Shown here: positions 20,885-22,631 of the stretch, in pieces
Position numbering within the stretch: position 1 is the stretch's first letter
Layout: every line of letters begins with the position of its first letter
NCBI GenBank assembly: GCA_035620975.1
Contig: DASPFV010000306.1
Location: 1-22,631, forward strand
Direction of reading: 5' to 3'
Source of the DNA: DASPFV01 sp035620975
GTDB taxonomy: Bacteria; Acidobacteriota; Vicinamibacteria; Vicinamibacterales; 2-12-FULL-66-21
DNA: 22,631 bases
Made by a program: the position numbers and the translations under genes
The notes under the pieces: model-generated
Told to the model about the DNA's origin: nothing
The model's database searches: none
Seen by the model: the letters and a program-made list of their open reading frames with translations, nothing else

Positions 20885-22498
20885 GTGCGAGGGGCGATGC
20901 CACAGGCAGAGCAGCCGGGAACCAACCTCGAGAGCCACGGCATCCGGAACGTCGCCCGGGTCCACTGGAATCTGAGCGTGCCGGCCCTGTACGAGCAGGC
21001 TGTCAACCGGCGCGAGGCGCTCATCTCGCTCGAGGGTCCGCTGGTCTGCCGGACCGGGCAGCACACGGGGCGATCTCCCAACGACAAGTTCATCGTGCAG
21101 GAGGCGTCGAGCGCCGATCGGGTCTGGTGGAGCAAGGTGAACCGGCCGATCGAGGCGCGGGCCTTCGACCTGCTGCATCAGCGCATGGCGACCTACGTCG
21201 AAGGGCGCGAGCTGTTCGTGCAGGACTGCTACGCAGGCGCCGATCCCGACTACCGGCTGGCCGTGCGAATCATCACCGAGCAGGCCTGGCACAGCCTGTT
21301 TGCGAAGCACATGTTCATCGACGTGCCGGGCGCCATCGGCGCCCCGGCCCATGTCCCGGAGTTCACGGTCATCGACATGCCGGGACTGTACGCCGATCCC
21401 TCCGTGCACGGCACGAACTCGGAAGTCTTCATCGTCCTGAACTTTGCGCGGCGCACGGTGCTCATCGGGGGAACCAGCTACGCCGGGGAGATCAAGAAGT
21501 CGATCTTCACCGTCATGAACTACCTGCTGCCGCTCCGGAACGTGCTCTCGATGCATTGTTCGGCCAACGTCGGCCCCCACGGCGACGTCGCGCTGTTCTT
21601 CGGCCTCTCCGGAACCGGCAAGACCACGCTCTCGAGCGACCCGGAGCGGCGGCTGATCGGCGACGACGAGCACGGCTGGAGCGAGGACGGGGTGTTCAAC
21701 ATCGAGGGCGGCTGCTACGCGAAGATGATCCGGCTCTCGGCCGACGCCGAGCCCCAGATCTACGCGACGACGCGGCGCTTCGGCACCGTCCTCGAGAACG
21801 TGAAAATGGACGCGAACACGCGGCAGCTCGATCTCGCCGACGACTCGCTGACCGAGAACACGCGCGGCGCGTATCCGCTCGAGTTCATCGACGACTGGGT
21901 GCCGTCGGGGCAGGGCGGCCATCCCCGGAACATCGTGATGCTGACGGCGGACGCGTTCGGCGTGATGCCGCCGATCGCCCGGCTGTCGCCGGCGGGGGCC
22001 ATGTACCACTTCCTCTCGGGCTACACGGCCAAGGTCGCCGGCACTGAGAAGGGGGTCACCGAGCCGAAGGCGACTTTCAGCACGTGTTTCGGGGCGCCGT
22101 TCATGGTGCTGCACCCGACGGTCTATGCGCGGTTCCTCGGGGAGAAGATCGCGCGGCACGACGTTCGCGTGTGGCTGGTGAACACGGGGTGGACCGGCGG
22201 CCCCTACGGGGTGGGCTCGCGCATGAAGATCGCGTACACGCGGCGCATGATCCGGGCGGCGCTCTCCGGCGAGCTGGACGCGGCGCCGGTCGCCACCGAC
22301 GCGATGTTCAACCTCGACGTGCCCCAGGCCTGCCCGGGTGTGCCGCCGGAGGTCTTCCTGCCGCGCGACACCTGGCGGGATCCGGCGGCGTACGACCACC
22401 AGGCGCGGCGGCTCGCGCGGATGTTCGTCGAGAACTTCCGATCCTTCGAGGCGGAGGCCGCACCGGACGTCAAAGCTGCGGGGCCTCGAGGATTCTGA
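20885..22498 (+). CDS. pckA: Phosphoenolpyruvate carboxykinase (ATP)
   Basis: This 537-residue cytoplasmic enzyme converts oxaloacetate and ATP to phosphoenolpyruvate, CO2 and ADP, the entry step of gluconeogenesis (EC 4.1.1.49). The length fits the ATP-dependent family (about 530-540). Visible signatures are the substrate-binding RTGQHTGRSPNDKF, metal ligand Lys205 (GEIKKSIF), His224 (SMHCSANVG) and the P-loop GLSGTGKTTLSSDP (from 240). Asp260-Asp261 of IGDDEHGW, FNIEGGCYAK and the nucleotide-site NTGWTGGPYGVGSRMKI are also present. GTG 20885, preceded by AGAAGGGTGAG, is taken as the start; ATG 20897 is an alternative that removes 4 residues and has a GAGGGG too close to it. It has its own promoter and stands apart from the upstream regulators. 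Catabolite or gluconeogenic control is expected from the pathway but no operator is evident. Confidence 0.97.
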   Translation: MRGAMPQAEQPGTNLESHGIRNVARVHWNLSVPALYEQAVNRREALISLEGPLVCRTGQHTGRSPNDKFIVQEASSADRVWWSKVNRPIEARAFDLLHQRMATYVEGRELFVQDCYAGADPDYRLAVRIITEQAWHSLFAKHMFIDVPGAIGAPAHVPEFTVIDMPGLYADPSVHGTNSEVFIVLNFARRTVLIGGTSYAGEIKKSIFTVMNYLLPLRNVLSMHCSANVGPHGDVALFFGLSGTGKTTLSSDPERRLIGDDEHGWSEDGVFNIEGGCYAKMIRLSADAEPQIYATTRRFGTVLENVKMDANTRQLDLADDSLTENTRGAYPLEFIDDWVPSGQGGHPRNIVMLTADAFGVMPPIARLSPAGAMYHFLSGYTAKVAGTEKGVTEPKATFSTCFGAPFMVLHPTVYARFLGEKIARHDVRVWLVNTGWTGGPYGVGSRMKIAYTRRMIRAALSGELDAAPVATDAMFNLDVPQACPGVPPEVFLPRDTWRDPAAYDHQARRLARMFVENFRSFEAEAAPDVKAAGPRGF

Positions 22499-22505
22499 TA
22501 TTGCC

Positions 22506-22624
22506 GATTGCCGATTGAGGATTGCCGATTGGAGTGGAGGATTGGGGGAGTGGGGGATTGTTGATTGGGGGATTGGATGATTGCAGAATGGATTTGGCGA
22601 TTGTCGATTGTCGATTGTCGATTG
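22506..22624 (+). repeat. GATTG-based period-7 degenerate tandem tract
   Basis: Thirteen copies of GATTG begin at 22506, 22513, 22520, 22527, 22540, 22556, 22563, 22571, 22579, 22599, 22606, 22613 and 22620. Most steps are 7 or 8 bases (units GATTGCC and GATTGTC). The tract begins 7 bases after the pckA stop and continues to the window edge region. No gene is seen in it. Its strand asymmetry (G/T-rich on the coding strand) suggests slippage expansion, a nucleoid or protein-binding tract, or a 3' untranslated function. Confidence 0.85.
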
Positions 22625-22631
22625 GAACTGA

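Noticed and set aside
20792..22399. 535-residue minus-strand frame opposite pckA
   Set aside because: Antisense shadow of a highly conserved enzyme gene; no family features.
22506..22624. CRISPR array at the right end
   Set aside because: Units are only about 7 bases, degenerate, and have no spacers; no cas genes are present.

Overview
The window is dense, high-GC bacterial chromosome with no rRNA, tRNA, CRISPR array or insertion sequence that I can see. Gene content and style suggest a Gram-negative, didermic soil-type bacterium, most likely an acidobacterium (possibly a Vicinamibacteria relative). The clues are a TolC/RND/MacAB envelope, Gly-Arg-rich secreted proteins, DUF4159, a long cyanobacterial/plant-type IspH and short-period degenerate tracts at gene ends. 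This placement is inference from protein style and has not been tested by alignment. No stretch longer than 300 bases lacks a gene.

Region 1 (46-11332, minus strand) is an envelope-efflux gene cluster. In transcription order it holds a Spy/CpxP-like periplasmic protein, a TolC-family outer-membrane channel, an RND adaptor, an RND pump (ATGA overlap with the adaptor), a MacA-like adaptor with a roughly 210-residue low-complexity insertion, a MacB-type ATPase, a MacB-type permease, and finally a small secreted protein with its own RBS and probable promoter. One TolC gene appears to serve both an RND pump and a MacAB pump.

Region 2 (11333-11579) is a divergent regulatory region. It carries an inverted-repeat cluster and, on the plus strand, a good match to a sigma-54 (-24/-12) promoter. 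That promoter faces a 92-residue membrane-anchored protein of unknown function (11580-11858).

Region 3 (11948-14429, minus strand) is a tightly packed ECF sigma factor / zinc-type anti-sigma factor / IspH operon. It overlaps by 14 bases at the first junction and has a 3-base gap at the second, so isoprenoid precursor synthesis is placed under a sigma/anti-sigma pair. The region between it and the divergent plus-strand gene (14430-14617) contains two different direct-repeat structures and TATA-like -10 boxes.

Region 4 (14618-20748, plus strand) holds a DUF4159 protein with a probably leaderless start, an NtrC-type sigma-54 activator with an intact GAFTGA loop, a soluble hybrid histidine kinase (receiver-GAF-Cys-rich PAS-kinase-degenerate receiver), and a second NtrC-type regulator. 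The second regulator is translationally coupled to the kinase, and its GAFTGA loop reads GAFVGA. The two regulators flank one kinase, which suggests a branched phosphorelay with one conventional and one possibly non-sigma-54 output.

Region 5 (20749-22631) has a GC-rich terminator, a recognisable sigma-70-type promoter, ATP-dependent PEP carboxykinase (pckA), and a GATTG-based period-7 repeat tract running from the pckA stop to the window edge.
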